Assembly (NCBI GenBank): GCA_022496805.1
Contig: CM040092.1
Span: 23,392,113 to 23,456,112, forward strand
DNA: 64,000 nucleotides
From: Pohlia nutans
Lineage: Eukaryota > Streptophyta > Bryopsida > Bryales > Mniaceae
Direction: 5' to 3'
The notes beneath the pieces were generated by a model. That model was not told where the DNA came from, ran no database searches, and worked only from the letters and a program-made list of their open reading frames with translations. Position numbers and translations under genes: made by a program. Positions 46,789 through 58,005 of this stretch are shown here, piece after piece (position 1 is the first letter of the stretch; every line of letters begins with the position of its first letter).

Positions 46789-47172
46789 TTAATAGATATT
46801 TAACTAATTATGGACAAAACGACGAATTCTGGAATGACAAATTCTCAACAATTTGCCAATAATTGTAGAAAATGCTCAATTCTGGACAATTGAAACTTTT
46901 ATTGGTGGGTAGCCGGATTATATCGGCTGCCGGCCGACACTTTTGAGAGTAAAATAAAATAAAATAAACTATTTTTTTTGGGCCAAAAATCAATTTTGTG
47001 ACCTAATTATAGGCTAATATTCATTGATTTGACCTTTTTTGAAGCAAAAAAGTCTGCATGTGGACATCTTTCACTTCAAAAAGCTGTTTTTAATTTTTTC
47101 GGCGCCTCAGCGGATGCATTCAATATTATTTATGGACTTTTGAAAGTCCATAATTAGTTAAATATCAGTTAA
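46789..47172. mobile_element. MITE with perfect 21-bp inverted ends
   Basis: GATATTTAACTAATTATGGA+C (46795-46815) is exactly complementary to 47146-47166. TTAA sits two bases outside on both sides. A 22-bp subterminal palindrome built on GGACTTTTGAAAGTCC lies at about 47131-47152. Confidence 0.65.
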
Positions 47173-47820
47173 TATGTGTAATGGGCTGAATAATTCTAGC
47201 TTTCATTGACAAAGTCATTGAAAACATTTTCATAGGTTCAATATAACTCATAAGTATTTAATTCTACAATATTCTTTCACTTGTTTAGTATAGTGTACTC
47301 TCAGGCATGGACCTCAAACATGGATTTAGAATGAACCATTGTAGAAAGATGTCATATCAATCCAACACTGGTTGCTACCCATATAACATTTTTTTTTAAA
47401 TTAAAAAAGGAGGGTGAATATAAAGGTTATATATAACATTTTAGACTACTATATATGAATTAAAGGATAACTCTAATATGATAATTCCATATACTACTAT
47501 TTTTTGTTTGAAGTAAGATTTTGTGAGAATTTTGGCAAAAGATGATAATATCTTTGTGGCTTTGTGGGTCAGGGGAGGAAGGAGGAACGCTAGTTGCGGG
47601 AACCCATTGGTCAGCTTGAATAAAGGTCACAGCTTGGAATGCCGCGGCGACCCTTTTGTCATCAATTTGTTTGGACCATGCCACGCGTTGTGCAATGTTG
47701 CTCGGTGTAGCGTCGGGGCCGAAATCGTATCATTCTGCAAAGAAAGCTGTGTTTAAACCGACTTCAGAACTCTCCTACGCAATAGTCCACAGCGTCGATG
47801 TAGTTCATTACCTCGCTGTC
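47173..47820. other. Intergenic stretch with a GC-richer patch
   Basis: 47560-47760 is GC-richer and open in two frames, but no motif or splice model could be supported. Confidence 0.3.
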
Positions 47821-48262
47821 AGGTACCATTGGAGGTACATTTGATATCCTATAGGGTATAGTTGATACACTGAGGAGTGTAGTAGAGTTGATATCCTGAG
47901 GAATATAGTTGATACCATGTGAGGTATAGTTGTGTTGATATTCTACGGAATATAGTCGATACCATGTGGGATAGAATTGATACTTTGAAGAGTATAATAG
48001 AATTGATATCATGAGGGATATAGTTGATACCATATGGGGTATAATTGATACTCTGAGGAATATAGTAAAGTTGATATCCTGAGAGATATAGTTGATACCA
48101 TGTGGGGCATGGTAGAGTTGATATCCTGAGGGATATAAATGATACCTTGAGGGGTAGAGTTGAGATCCTTAGGGATATACTTGATACCTTGAGGGGTAGA
48201 GTTGAGATTCTTAGGGATATACTTGATACCCTGAGGGGTAGAGTTGATATCCTAAGAGATAT
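47821..48262. repeat. Degenerate minisatellite
   Basis: About 440 bp of alternating GTTGATATCCTGAGGGATAT and GTTGATACCATGTGGGGTA units (about 20-22 bp), each with small changes. Non-coding. Confidence 0.8.
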
Positions 48263-49683
48263 AGTTAAAATCTTGAAATGATGAATGCACTAACTATATG
48301 TGAGGATGGTTAGTGTGTGAGCAGAGATGGAATCAAGATAGACAACTCAAAGTGGATGAGTTATGCTTAGAGGTTAGAGAGCTTCAATTGGAAGAATAGC
48401 TTGAAGAACTCCAAGTTAAAGAATTGTGCAGTGGAGTTAAACATCTCCATCTATATGATAAATGCACGGGAGTGAGACAACTCCAAGATTAGAAGAGTGC
48501 ACTTGAGATAAAAAAACTCTAAGTGGGTGATATTTGAGATAAAGATAGATAGCAATCTCAAAAGGATGAGTACTAAGATTTAGATTGATTAGTACTACTA
48601 CTTTAAAGATGAACTCTAGATGGAACCAAAAATAGAATTCCAAAAGTAGTAGTAAAGTCTTAGACTAAATTCATAGTCATCTTTGCTATAAAAACAAGCT
48701 TGAGGGAGATGAAAGTGACTACTTTTTGGAGTCTCTCATCTATGGTTGAATGGTTGAGCTATTGTATTGCTCTTAGAGCTTATACATGTATTTTAATTTT
48801 TTTTTTTGATAGGAGGTTTGTTACACTCGCACTTGAGGTTCACATGCGTGGAGAACGGCATCCACGGCCGTCCCAAGAATGTCTTCGTGCCCACAGTGGT
48901 TGCATTAAGAAAAAAATTGCGAGTGATTTTAGTACAGAGACCGTATGGTAACCATACCGCGTTTTTTGCTATCGCAGGCTTTTTCATTCCCTTATAGAAA
49001 TAAGAGATCGTATTTGGAACTTGTACAGTACTTGTATCACTTTGTCAATATAGTGTCTAAGCTAAATTTTGTATAAATATAATATTTATACTGAATTCAA
49101 TGCTGACTCAGTACACTGAAATCACCATATACGGTGGGTGGATAATTGTTGTGGGCACGTCCATGCATTTGAACAAATTTTCATCCAAATTTTCATCGTG
49201 CCCTGAATGATTTACTTGCGGTAGTATTGCCGCTTCGTGTGTGCGTACAGCGTGTCTTGGAAGTTGTCAAACGTGCGTATTGATAGAGACGTTTATAGTC
49301 GTGGTTTTCTTTTTTAGTGTTTGCTGAGTATCAAGTTCGTGATTAGCAGTTGAAAGATTTGATTTTGCCGGACTGTTGACGATACTTTGTGAGAGTGCTA
49401 CTTTTGTTATGATGCGATGTTGATGACGATTCCATAGCTGCAACTTGTGTTTTTGAGTAATTGGTCCTCGGTATGGCGCAGCAGGTTTAGGGTTAGGGCT
49501 TGGAAGACGTGTTCTGATAATCGTGTCTGAGTTGCTGATGAGTGTTGCTTGGAATCCAATTAGGGAGTTGCGGAATGGTGAAAGGGGGTTAATTTATACA
49601 TCAGCAGCTATTGACGATAGAATACTCCTCCTGAAAGCAATTCAGTTGAGCGAGAGATCTGGAGGCAGACTGCTTGGGTGATC
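48263..49683 (+). promoter_or_regulatory. Intergenic region and leader before the F-box gene
   Basis: 48300-48720 is purine-rich with CTCCAAG/GATGAG-like repeats. The leader probably starts after about 49100. A GGGTTAGGGCT telobox-like motif is at about 49488. No TATA box chosen with confidence. Confidence 0.3.
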
Positions 49684-50784
49684 ATGGCGACTGGTAAGAC
49701 CAGCAGTAGTGCTATGGAACCTAAGATCTGGGGCAAGTTGCAGAACTACAGCGATCTGAAGATCATTTATGCCAAGCTGTCGTTCCGGGAGTTTTTTCAG
49801 ATGCGCCTCCTCTGCAAGGAGTGGAACCGACTGGCTTCAGATCGAACTTTCCTTGAAGAGAGCTTCAAAGATCCCATCCCCAAACCATACTTCGTCTTGA
49901 CAGCCTTCAGCCCAGAGCAGCATGGCCTCTTGACATACGAAGCCTCTTCACGTCGCTGGGATTTTACACGACTGCCTTCTCGTTGGAGTGGTGTCTTCGA
50001 GAACACAGGTTTTCTGCTCTGCAACGCCTGCGAGATCTTCAGCGTTCACACAAGGTGTTATTACACGTTGCCTCCAGCTCTGGAATTGACATCAAAATTG
50101 CCCTATCTTGGTATGATTGTGGATTCATCTGTGAGCCCCCACAGCTTCCGGATCGTTCTTAGCGGCAACGACTTTCACACTCAAAAGTATGACTCTGCGA
50201 GCAACTCCTGGACAACGACGTTGTCTACACGAACATACCATGGAACAGAGAATGTGGCAGCGCCAACGTTCAGCTGCGTTTGTTGCAGTGGCGTTGTGTA
50301 CCTGCGTTTGTTGCAGTGGCGTTTGTTGCAGTGGCGTTGTGCCGATTGCCGCGTGAAGGTTTTGATCGAGACGTACGATAGCGAGAAAGAGGAGTGGGGG
50401 ACACTCAGGGCGCTAGGTGCGGATGATGGTTATGTGAACTACTTTGGAGCGTGGCAAGGCTCTCTTTACTTTTTGAAACGGGAATATAAATCCAGCCTCG
50501 GCGATCATCTCGTTGTATATGTGCTTGTTAACCGTTCCGAGCAGGAGTGGGAGGTGTATGATCGCATGCCGCAAGACTTGTACTCGTGGGTCACCTATGC
50601 TGATGCAGACCCTTTCGTCGTTTATTTTGATGTCCTCACCAGATTCTGCCACGAGTATGTCCTTGTCTACACTGACAATGGGTTGGACGATTGCTGGCTG
50701 CCCGGGAGATGTGTTTTGTTTCGTTTGGATACCAAGGCTTGGGAGAAAATCGAGCTTGCTGAACTAGGGCTAGCAGCAGCGTGA
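49684..50784 (+). CDS. F-box/kelch-repeat protein
   Basis: Single-exon gene, 366 residues from the ATG at 49684 (the frame opens at a GTG at 49678). Residues of about 13-60 fit a degenerate F-box: IWGKL, then KLSFREFFQMRLLCKEWNRL, which would bind SKP1 in an SCF ubiquitin ligase. From about 70 to 360 come repeated strand motifs typical of plant F-box kelch/galactose-oxidase domains: KYDSASNSWTTT, ETYDSEKEEWGTL, VNRSEQEWEVYDRMP, RLDTKAWEKIEL. Substrate unknown. A 15-bp unit is repeated three times around 50274-50340 and inserts RLLQWRLLQW between two blades, an in-frame expansion. The 3' flank is a MITE nest starting 13 bp after the stop. Confidence 0.85.
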   Translation: MATGKTSSSAMEPKIWGKLQNYSDLKIIYAKLSFREFFQMRLLCKEWNRLASDRTFLEESFKDPIPKPYFVLTAFSPEQHGLLTYEASSRRWDFTRLPSRWSGVFENTGFLLCNACEIFSVHTRCYYTLPPALELTSKLPYLGMIVDSSVSPHSFRIVLSGNDFHTQKYDSASNSWTTTLSTRTYHGTENVAAPTFSCVCCSGVVYLRLLQWRLLQWRCADCRVKVLIETYDSEKEEWGTLRALGADDGYVNYFGAWQGSLYFLKREYKSSLGDHLVVYVLVNRSEQEWEVYDRMPQDLYSWVTYADADPFVVYFDVLTRFCHEYVLVYTDNGLDDCWLPGRCVLFRLDTKAWEKIELAELGLAAA

Positions 50785-51112
50785 ATGGCACAACTAAGGT
50801 TGGATGTCCTAAAACCACCGACTTAAGAAATATGGCCTCATTTTAACCCCTAAAAGCCCGAGGGGTATTGGACAAAACATAGATGTGTTATAATATGTGC
50901 CTTCCATATGTTTGATGAAGTTTGGTTCAATAGACAAAATGTAGAATATCATCTCTACAAATTATCCATACGGTCAAACTTCCAAAAATAACTTAAGATC
51001 ATTTTTTAATGAATTTAAAAGCATTAACCTTTGAAAATTTGTATAAATTATAATTTTCAATTTTAGAGTTCAAAATTTAGTATGATTGGTTAAAGTTGGG
51101 CTATCTATTATA

Positions 51113-51388
51113 CCGTAGTAGGAAGCCAGGGTCGGCAGAAAATAATTCCCCAAAAAAATGCCGGAAAAATAAATAAATTTATCAAGTGTTTTGTCGAAAT
51201 CAACAAAAATAAAGTCAACAAAAATTGTAGACAAAAAACAAAGGAAAATGTTTAGCTGCTAGTAAAATTTAATGTTAGTTATTAATAGCCGAATTTTTAA
51301 TAATTATTTTTGAAAGTGCCGATCCCTACTTTTTGAACTTTTATTAATTATTCGACACCAAAGTGCCGACCCTGCCTTCCTACTACGG
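51113..51388. mobile_element. 276-bp TIR element with TA target duplication
   Basis: Inverted ends CCGTAGTAGGAAGCCAGGGT (24 of the first 25 bp match on the other side), flanked by TA on both sides. The related element at 18722 has one uninterrupted TA-containing site there (about 18999), so the insertion is directly visible. Confidence 0.8.
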
Positions 51389-51470
51389 TAAACTTCAAAA
51401 AAGCAAAAGAAATGATGGAGAGATCATCATTACTTTCCCCAAATAGCAAATTTTATAACACTAAGACAAT

Positions 51471-51830
51471 AGAGTTATCCTTAAAGTCACCTTGTGTTTG
51501 AATTAGATACCGTGAATTTTGCTTTAATATATTTTTATTTGTTCACCCCAAATAGCTAAAGGGTATGGAAGAGCATGGTAGGCTCTCATTATTAGGTGTG
51601 TAAGAGCTTGGTGGTCTTCAAACTCGTGGAAAACTAGTTTAGCCGTCAAAAAAGACGGCTAAACTAGTTTTCCATGAGTTTGAAGACCACCAAGCTCTTA
51701 CACACCTAATAATGAGAGACCACTAAGCTCTTCTATACCTTTTAACTATTTGAGGTGAACAAATAAAAATATATTAAAGCAAAATTCACGGTATCTAATT
51801 CAAACACAAGGTGACTTTAAGGATAACTCT
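51471..51830. mobile_element. 360-bp foldback (hairpin) element
   Basis: Position pairs sum to 103301: two 177-bp arms, nearly perfectly complementary, around a 6-base A loop (51648-51653). It is flanked by AAT on both sides (51468-51470, 51831-51833), while the related element has a single AAT at 19070-19072. A transcript would form a long double-stranded RNA. Confidence 0.85.
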
Positions 51831-52384
51831 AATGTTGAGATGATCTACTTTGAAAACTTCTCCCGGGTGGAGTTTAACTCGGATTGCCATAATTCAAATT
51901 GGGTTGGAAAGTAGACTTGATGTAGTATTTTAAAATATTTTTTATTTTTTCAAAAAATTATTTTTTTGTTCTGGGCAGCCCGTTAAATTCGGGCAGCTAC
52001 CAGAAAATGGTCGTTTGAGCGCTTAGGGGTTAACAAGGTTATTTATGAGAAGTATTTTTCGGTCATTTGGAAGAAGATTTCTCACGGAATGCACAAATTT
52101 TTGCAATTTAATTCCCAACATTCAATCTGATACAAATTTTCGAAGTGAAAAGAACTTCGTGACCCAAATCAAACTTCTAGGTTTCCCCATAACCACACCA
52201 TGTGGTACTAATTTTCACTTATAATAATACCCAAAACCACCAACTAATTTTTCGCAATGCTTGGCATGAAATTGGTTTACTTGAATAGTGAAATTGGTGG
52301 TTTTAAGTCTCAATTGTGGTGGCTCCAAGAAAACTCTACATAATATAGTTGGGGGAGGTGGTGGTTTTAGGACATCCAACCTTA

Positions 52385-54200
52385 CAGGAGCTTGGATTTA
52401 AAACGCTTTTTTGACACTTTTGTAACACAAAATTGACACGATTCAAACCATTTAATTTTATGACGTTTTTTGATCGCAATATATACGCTTTTGTTTGATG
52501 AATTTTTATGATTTTGTTACAAAATAAGAACAAAGTTTTGTCAAAGTAGTGTTGAAACTAGAACAGCTTTGTATTAATTTTTTTCATTCTTATGATATTT
52601 CCTACACAACATTGTGTCGTTTCTAACACAAATCTTCTAGACGTTTCAAAATTCATTATTACATTCTTTAGTCAAAATGAAAGGGGCTATACATCACAAC
52701 TTTAGTACATCTATATCTTTTGTACAACACCTTTATGATATATAACAAACAGTTCTCCCTCACCTATTTTGAATTTCATAAGTCAGAATTTTGGTATCTT
52801 ACACTACATAGTATAGTTGAAAACATAACCAAAAAAATTCTTGGCTTGGTGCTATATGGCCGCTAATTTTAGTACATCACATACGATATCAAGACATCCA
52901 TAGATAGAAATGGCCTTAACGGTTTTTCTAAGATAAAACAATGCTCGATGTATCACTTGATAAATCTATAATACAATTGAGTTCACGTCGTCTCACTCAA
53001 CTTTTCCGACATGGAACATCACTTTTCCCCTAAAATGCAATATGTCTTTTGTCCCGAAGTGAGTATTTTGTGCGACATTGGTCCTCCATCTTCTTCATTT
53101 TTTTGGTAATGGAGGGGGGAGGGGTTTGTGTGCAAATGGTGAATGGTGAATTTATTCTTTTCATTCCTTTTAGTCCTCTTGTGTTTTTTATTTTTTTTAA
53201 AACACTAACTAGAAGCCTAAATTTTTAGGAAATTATTTTTTCACAAAAATTCTATTTTTTTGGGTGGAAAAGAGAATCTTAGAGGATATTCCTAAATATT
53301 AGAGAATGTTTACATTATTTCGGCAAAAAGTTAAACATTTCACATGAATTGTCGAGTCAGAGTTCTGGGTATTCTCAAACTACCAACTTAACCTTTTAGT
53401 ACTCAAGTGACCACTTTGTGGTTGTTGATGTGTCGGAAGTGCGAATAACGGAAAATTTGTGAAGAATTGGATTTTGAATTGTCAAGTTCAGATTTTGAGA
53501 CCTATAATATACATCTTTTAGAAAAAGAAAATTTCAAATTTAGAGTCGTGCAACTATCAAAATATCTATGAACAAAACGCAAAAATATTGCATATACTTG
53601 AAAATACAATAAACACTTACAAATACAACACATGTACTATGCGGTATTTCTTGTGTTTGGAAGTTTGTTATCTTGTTTTATTTTTTTGAAATGTGTTCTC
53701 TTGTTCATGTTCCATTAGTGTATGTATTCCGATCTTGATATGTACCAACTCCTATTTAACATATAAATTTTTGTCCTAAACCGTACATGGATAAGTCACT
53801 CTCACTTATAAAATTTATAATAATTATTTGTGAGTCCGTTCTTAATATGCAAGATTGCAATAGAGAGGTGTTGACATAGGACATTGCTAAACATCTTCAC
53901 TTTCATTTGTGAAAATTTAACCCAAATTCAATTTAACTTTGAAGTCATACACCCTCCAAAATTTCATTTTTGAGTGCATTATACGGTTCAAAGACATACT
54001 ATGATCTTCCAATCCCACCATCAAATGATTCTCTAATTTTGGCAAAATATCTCCACTCTTGTTGAGAATACAATTGTACGGTTACTTTCTAATTTAATCC
54101 ATTGTATTTCTTATAGTATCAATCATAGTGAAAAAACCCAGTGAAATTTAATGAATCTAGCTACAATACCCAAAAAGTTAATTCCTAGTTCACTACTAGC
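52385..54200. other. AT-rich intergenic stretch, nothing recognised
   Basis: No ORF above 65 codons, no terminal repeats and no RNA structures noticed. Confidence 0.45.
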
Positions 54201-55233
54201 ACCCGGGTGTAATCACCCAGTTAGCTTCCACTTCAACACTTGGCTCGCCGCACCCGGGGCTTTACACCCGGAATTGTCCTGCCGTCGGTGTTCCGATCGC
54301 TCCCTCGCGGCCTCCATTACTGCTGCCCTTTTACGGTGCTTTTTATTCTTGCGCCTCCATGCTCTCTCGTGATCGATTCCTCTTTCACCTTAATTTTGCT
54401 CCCCTGCCTCTTCTCTCTCGATTGATATGCTTCCTGCTCCAATGCGCGCCAGAACTTGCCTGTTTCGCCATGTTGTCGTTCTGGCCACGACGATGATGTC
54501 GTTACTGTGACGGTCATCAATTTCAGGCGTTCATAATTGATGATCTCACTTTTCTAGTTTCTTTTTCGTTTTGGTTTGGCTTGAAACAATTGGAGAATGA
54601 ATTTGTGATCCCTTGATATGCTCCCTGCTCCAATGCGCGCGATAACATTTCTGTTTGGTAATGTTGTTCGAGGTTTTTCGTTTCGTCTTTTTCGGCTTGA
54701 AGCAATTGTTCGAGCGAGGTCTTGCTACGAAGGGAAGGAGAGTGAATTTTTTTGGGCTAGAATGTAATATCGGGAACCTCCCGTGGAGCACCCCTGGAGA
54801 ATGCAACATGTGTCCCTTGAGGTGTATGCTATGATTGATCCTTTCTCTTGGAAGGACTGGCAAGAATTGGCGCCAGGGAGTGTTGTAGGATTGCTCAGTG
54901 ATTGTTGTCGAAACAAGTTTATACTAATGCGTTTGCCATGTGCAATGCAATGACGTTTTGCCTTCAAGAGTGTCGGTTTGGTGAATGCGTAGATTTTTTA
55001 CGACGGAAATATGCAAGTGCATGAATAGAGTCGCAGATCATACAACGTTCCGATGATGCTTTTGTGTATAAAACAATAACTCACCAGTGCATAAGTTCAT
55101 GAGCTGTAGGCAAAGCCTAGTGAGTACCAAAGATTGTCTATAGAACGATCTTTTGACATTGATAGCTTGTATGACCTTGTGTGCAGTCAACGCTGCATCG
55201 ACCAAGGCAGCTGAAACTCCAACTGGTTTGAAC
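54201..55233 (+). promoter_or_regulatory. Leader region of the nuclease-fold gene, with a duplication
   Basis: GC-rich from 54200. GATATGCTTCCTGCTCCAAT (54424) recurs with one change at 54617, followed in both by CGTTT..GGCTTGAA(A/G)CAATT, so a ~190-bp unit is tandemly duplicated. An upstream non-coding exon may end in this region. Confidence 0.35.
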
Positions 55234-56386
55234 ATGGAAAGGCTTCATTACGAAACCGACGATCTTGCCTGTGAGTGAACCTATCCCAGTCCGTCTGCTT
55301 TTGTAGTGCTGTTACTTACGTTAGTCTGCTATGTGTTTCAGTTGCTGGCATTCCGTATTACCATCAGTATTTCAGGTCACATTCCGTCACACCCGTCTTT
55401 CGTTTCACATTCAATCTAGTGTGTACTGCTAATGTAGTGATTTTCTTGTGCTTGTTTCGAGCTTATTGAGCTTGTTTCGTGCTTGTTTCGAGGACACTGC
55501 TAAAGTGTTGCAACTTGGTTTTGAAACAGATGAAGCAGATGTCCTAGATGTCTCATCAGATCCATCTCCACTGTTGAGTAGTTACCCGAATGTCAGTGTG
55601 GTGGACTTTACGAGTGTGTCTTCTTTTGGGGAAACATGTGCGAATGTGGTGCAGCATTTCAATGAGGGTGCAGGATGCCCATACGTTGGATTCCGTGGCG
55701 TTTGCCCACTGGATTTCAAGCGGATCGAGGGCCTTCGAGATAGACGTAGGTCTAGCCTCCCACGATGCTCTTTTCTGTATGACGAGGCGGAGGAGTGTCT
55801 CATTGTGAAGCTGATGCCAAGTGCTCATCATGATCGTGTGACAATGGAGTTCATGCGTACCTTTGAGTGGACTTTGAGTCCTGCTGTACGTCCCACGTTA
55901 GCTCCAATGGGACCTTTCAAGTGCAGAAGTCAAACTGGAAGATCAAAGGAGCCAGATCATTCCTACAAACCCGCGTCTCGAGCGTTGGCATCAGATTGGC
56001 CCTCCTTCGTAATTGAGGTAGGGCTTTCAAAATCACTAGCACATCTCAGACATGATCTTGCCTTTTGGTTAACTCAAAGTCAGAGGAAGACACGAGTGGC
56101 TGTCCTGCTTCACATCAACCGATTGGAGGGGACGATCTACATCGAGCGCTGGGATTTTGTGCCTAGGGTTTGTCCTGTTCGGAGTGGAGTCAACTACGGT
56201 GCCAATATTGGAGCTGTCGAGAAAATCCTGTTGAAACGGATGGAACCTTATGGTGGTCGTGGCTTATCGATCCCGGCGCACTTGATTTACGATGTCGTGC
56301 CTCCGGGCGTTGTAGCGGGCGAATTCATTTTGTCACCTCAGGATTTAGAGGGCTTCAAGAACCGCGTCTGGGAAACACTTGGCTAG
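55234..56386 (+). CDS. PD-(D/E)XK / Uma2-like nuclease-fold protein
   Basis: Three-exon model 55234-55270, 55342-55375, 55471-56386; GT-AG, in phase, 328 residues. The third acceptor is ambiguous: 55462 also works and adds three residues. The frame is open upstream of the ATG, so a further 5' exon is possible. The C-terminal half contains SKEPDHSYKP (EPD at about 184-186), WPSFVIEVGLSKSLAHLRHD and RKTRVAVLLHINR, the D...E-x-G layout of PD-(D/E)XK/Uma2-like restriction-endonuclease-fold proteins, which are common in bacteria and fungi. The middle (YDEAEECLIVKLMPSAHHDR) fits the preceding strand region. Whether it cuts DNA is unknown; a catalytic Lys is not obvious. No targeting signal seen. 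Confidence 0.7.
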
Positions 56387-56648
56387 CTTTGAAGGTGTAT
56401 TAGAAGAATATGTGAATAGTTGTCTAACTACGAACACGGTTATATTCTTACCAGAATTTGCATGTTTTCAGTGAAATGTTGCCCATTCAACCTTTAAAGA
56501 TGGGAAGAAAGAGGCGTGACACCCCTATTGTGAACGTCATGAAGAGAACTTGATGCACTTCAGTCTGTATGAGAACTCTTTTTGAAAGTCTGTTCAACAC
56601 ACTAGACCAGGTGACTATCATAATGCAGGGCTAGTTGTGTAACTTCAA

Positions 56649-57134
56649 ATGGCCGAGACACATCCAATTGGCACCTTCACATTTAATCAAAGATACCACA
56701 TTCCTGAGTGTACTGGAGGAGCAACGCCTTGCCTCCAGTCACTGGGAAAGAGCCATTGGATAAGCTTATATATCATTGAAGTCAGCGCATTTCATATACC
56801 TGTGTATACGTATAACTTATCCAGTAAGTCAATGCAGACACTCGTGAACCAAGTTCGTTACCTTGTAAGCTTCTGCTTCCCACGGAACCAGAAAACAGTG
56901 AGAGTGGAAAAGGATATTAATCTCTTTGCTAGTTGTTGGAATGGTGAATCTTTCCATGCGAACACAAAAAATTATCAGGCAGTAAGATACCTGTTGCAAC
57001 TGGGATCCAACACTGGAATACTGTCAGGTACTCCACACCCAAGACACTTATTGCCATCTGTTCAGTTTGTAAAGAGCTATAGCAGTAATTGTGCAACTTA
57101 CAGAAGTCGCTATGCTGCAAAGGGGACAAAATGA
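56649..57134 (+). CDS. Possible 161-codon hypothetical ORF
   Basis: ATG-started frame MAETHPIGTFTFNQRYHIPE, without recognised motifs, lying 262 bp downstream of the previous gene on the same strand. It is longer than most chance ORFs here, but codon use is unremarkable. It may equally be 3'-UTR sequence. Confidence 0.2.
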   Translation: MAETHPIGTFTFNQRYHIPECTGGATPCLQSLGKSHWISLYIIEVSAFHIPVYTYNLSSKSMQTLVNQVRYLVSFCFPRNQKTVRVEKDINLFASCWNGESFHANTKNYQAVRYLLQLGSNTGILSGTPHPRHLLPSVQFVKSYSSNCATYRSRYAAKGTK

Positions 57135-58005
57135 AGTTCTTCGTTACCGTTATCCTCATAAGGAATTCTTACACAGTGAAAAGAGGATAAGCTCCGCGAC
57201 CGGAAGAAACAGTGTCGTTGTCTAATTTGACTGATAAAATCCAACAGGATCAAGCATCCTGATGCTCATTGAATGGTTGACAGAGGGGCTGTCCATGCTG
57301 CCCACACACCAGTCCCGAGTCTTTCTTATACAAAGGCATGTCAAACCTGATACTATACATCGCTGATCTATACATGTATCAGCCCAACTTAAGAGAAATC
57401 CTCATCTGAAGTGATTAACGTCGTTTGTGAATCCGAGGATCCGATTCTACTCATCCTCAAGTTCATGAGCGCGATCGTCTGCAGTTCCAACCCCACAAGA
57501 CAAAATTCGCCTTTCAATATTTCTCCCATGGAATTCAGGCACCATTGCTTTTTAGCATCACTGCTTCAGGATCAAAAGAAAAAACGCAGCCTGAGTATGA
57601 ACTCTACTCAGCGGCCAACGGCTCCAGATCTATGTTAAACACTGTACCGCAAAAATACTACATTATTTCAAGTAAACGGTAAAGAGAGCCTACTCTTGAT
57701 ATGTATGATATAATGGCTTTCATTACCCTCTTCGAGATTTATTCAATTAATTTGTTTGTGATTTTCTTGAAATAACACTATCGACGAGAGAAGACTAGAG
57801 GCAGTACTTCCTATTCGTCACAATTGCTGTTGACATCCTAAGCTAAAGCTGTCAATAAATAAAACAAAGAGAATTATACAGGTTAATATTTGAAAGATGA
57901 GAAACAGAAGAAAAAAAGGTTTTCCTACAACTTCTGCTCTTTTTTCACTTATACAACCAGTTTCAGTTTCATTTGTGCATGCATAGATTGCAAGTTTATT
58001 TCTGT
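57135..58005. other. Convergent 3' flanks, nothing recognised
   Basis: Space between the plus-strand gene at 55.2 kb and the minus-strand stress-protein gene. A 75-codon ORF at 57411 has no motif. Confidence 0.4.

Larger units (their letters stand above)
50843..52033. mobile_element. TTAA MITE inside the outer MITE
   Basis: Starts TTAACCCCTAAAAGCCCGAG and ends GAGCGCTTAGGGGTTAA. It is 1,191 bp long because two further elements sit in it; minus these and their target duplications about 550 bp remain, matching 18722-19275 (554 bp). Confidence 0.82.
50798..52381. mobile_element. Outer MITE of a nest (GGTTG..CAACC family)
   Basis: Inverted ends GGTTGGATGTCCTAAAACCA, perfect over 22 bp including the two following bases. 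It is split by the TTAA element at 50843; without it the length is 397 bp, as in the copy at 4910. Confidence 0.82.
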
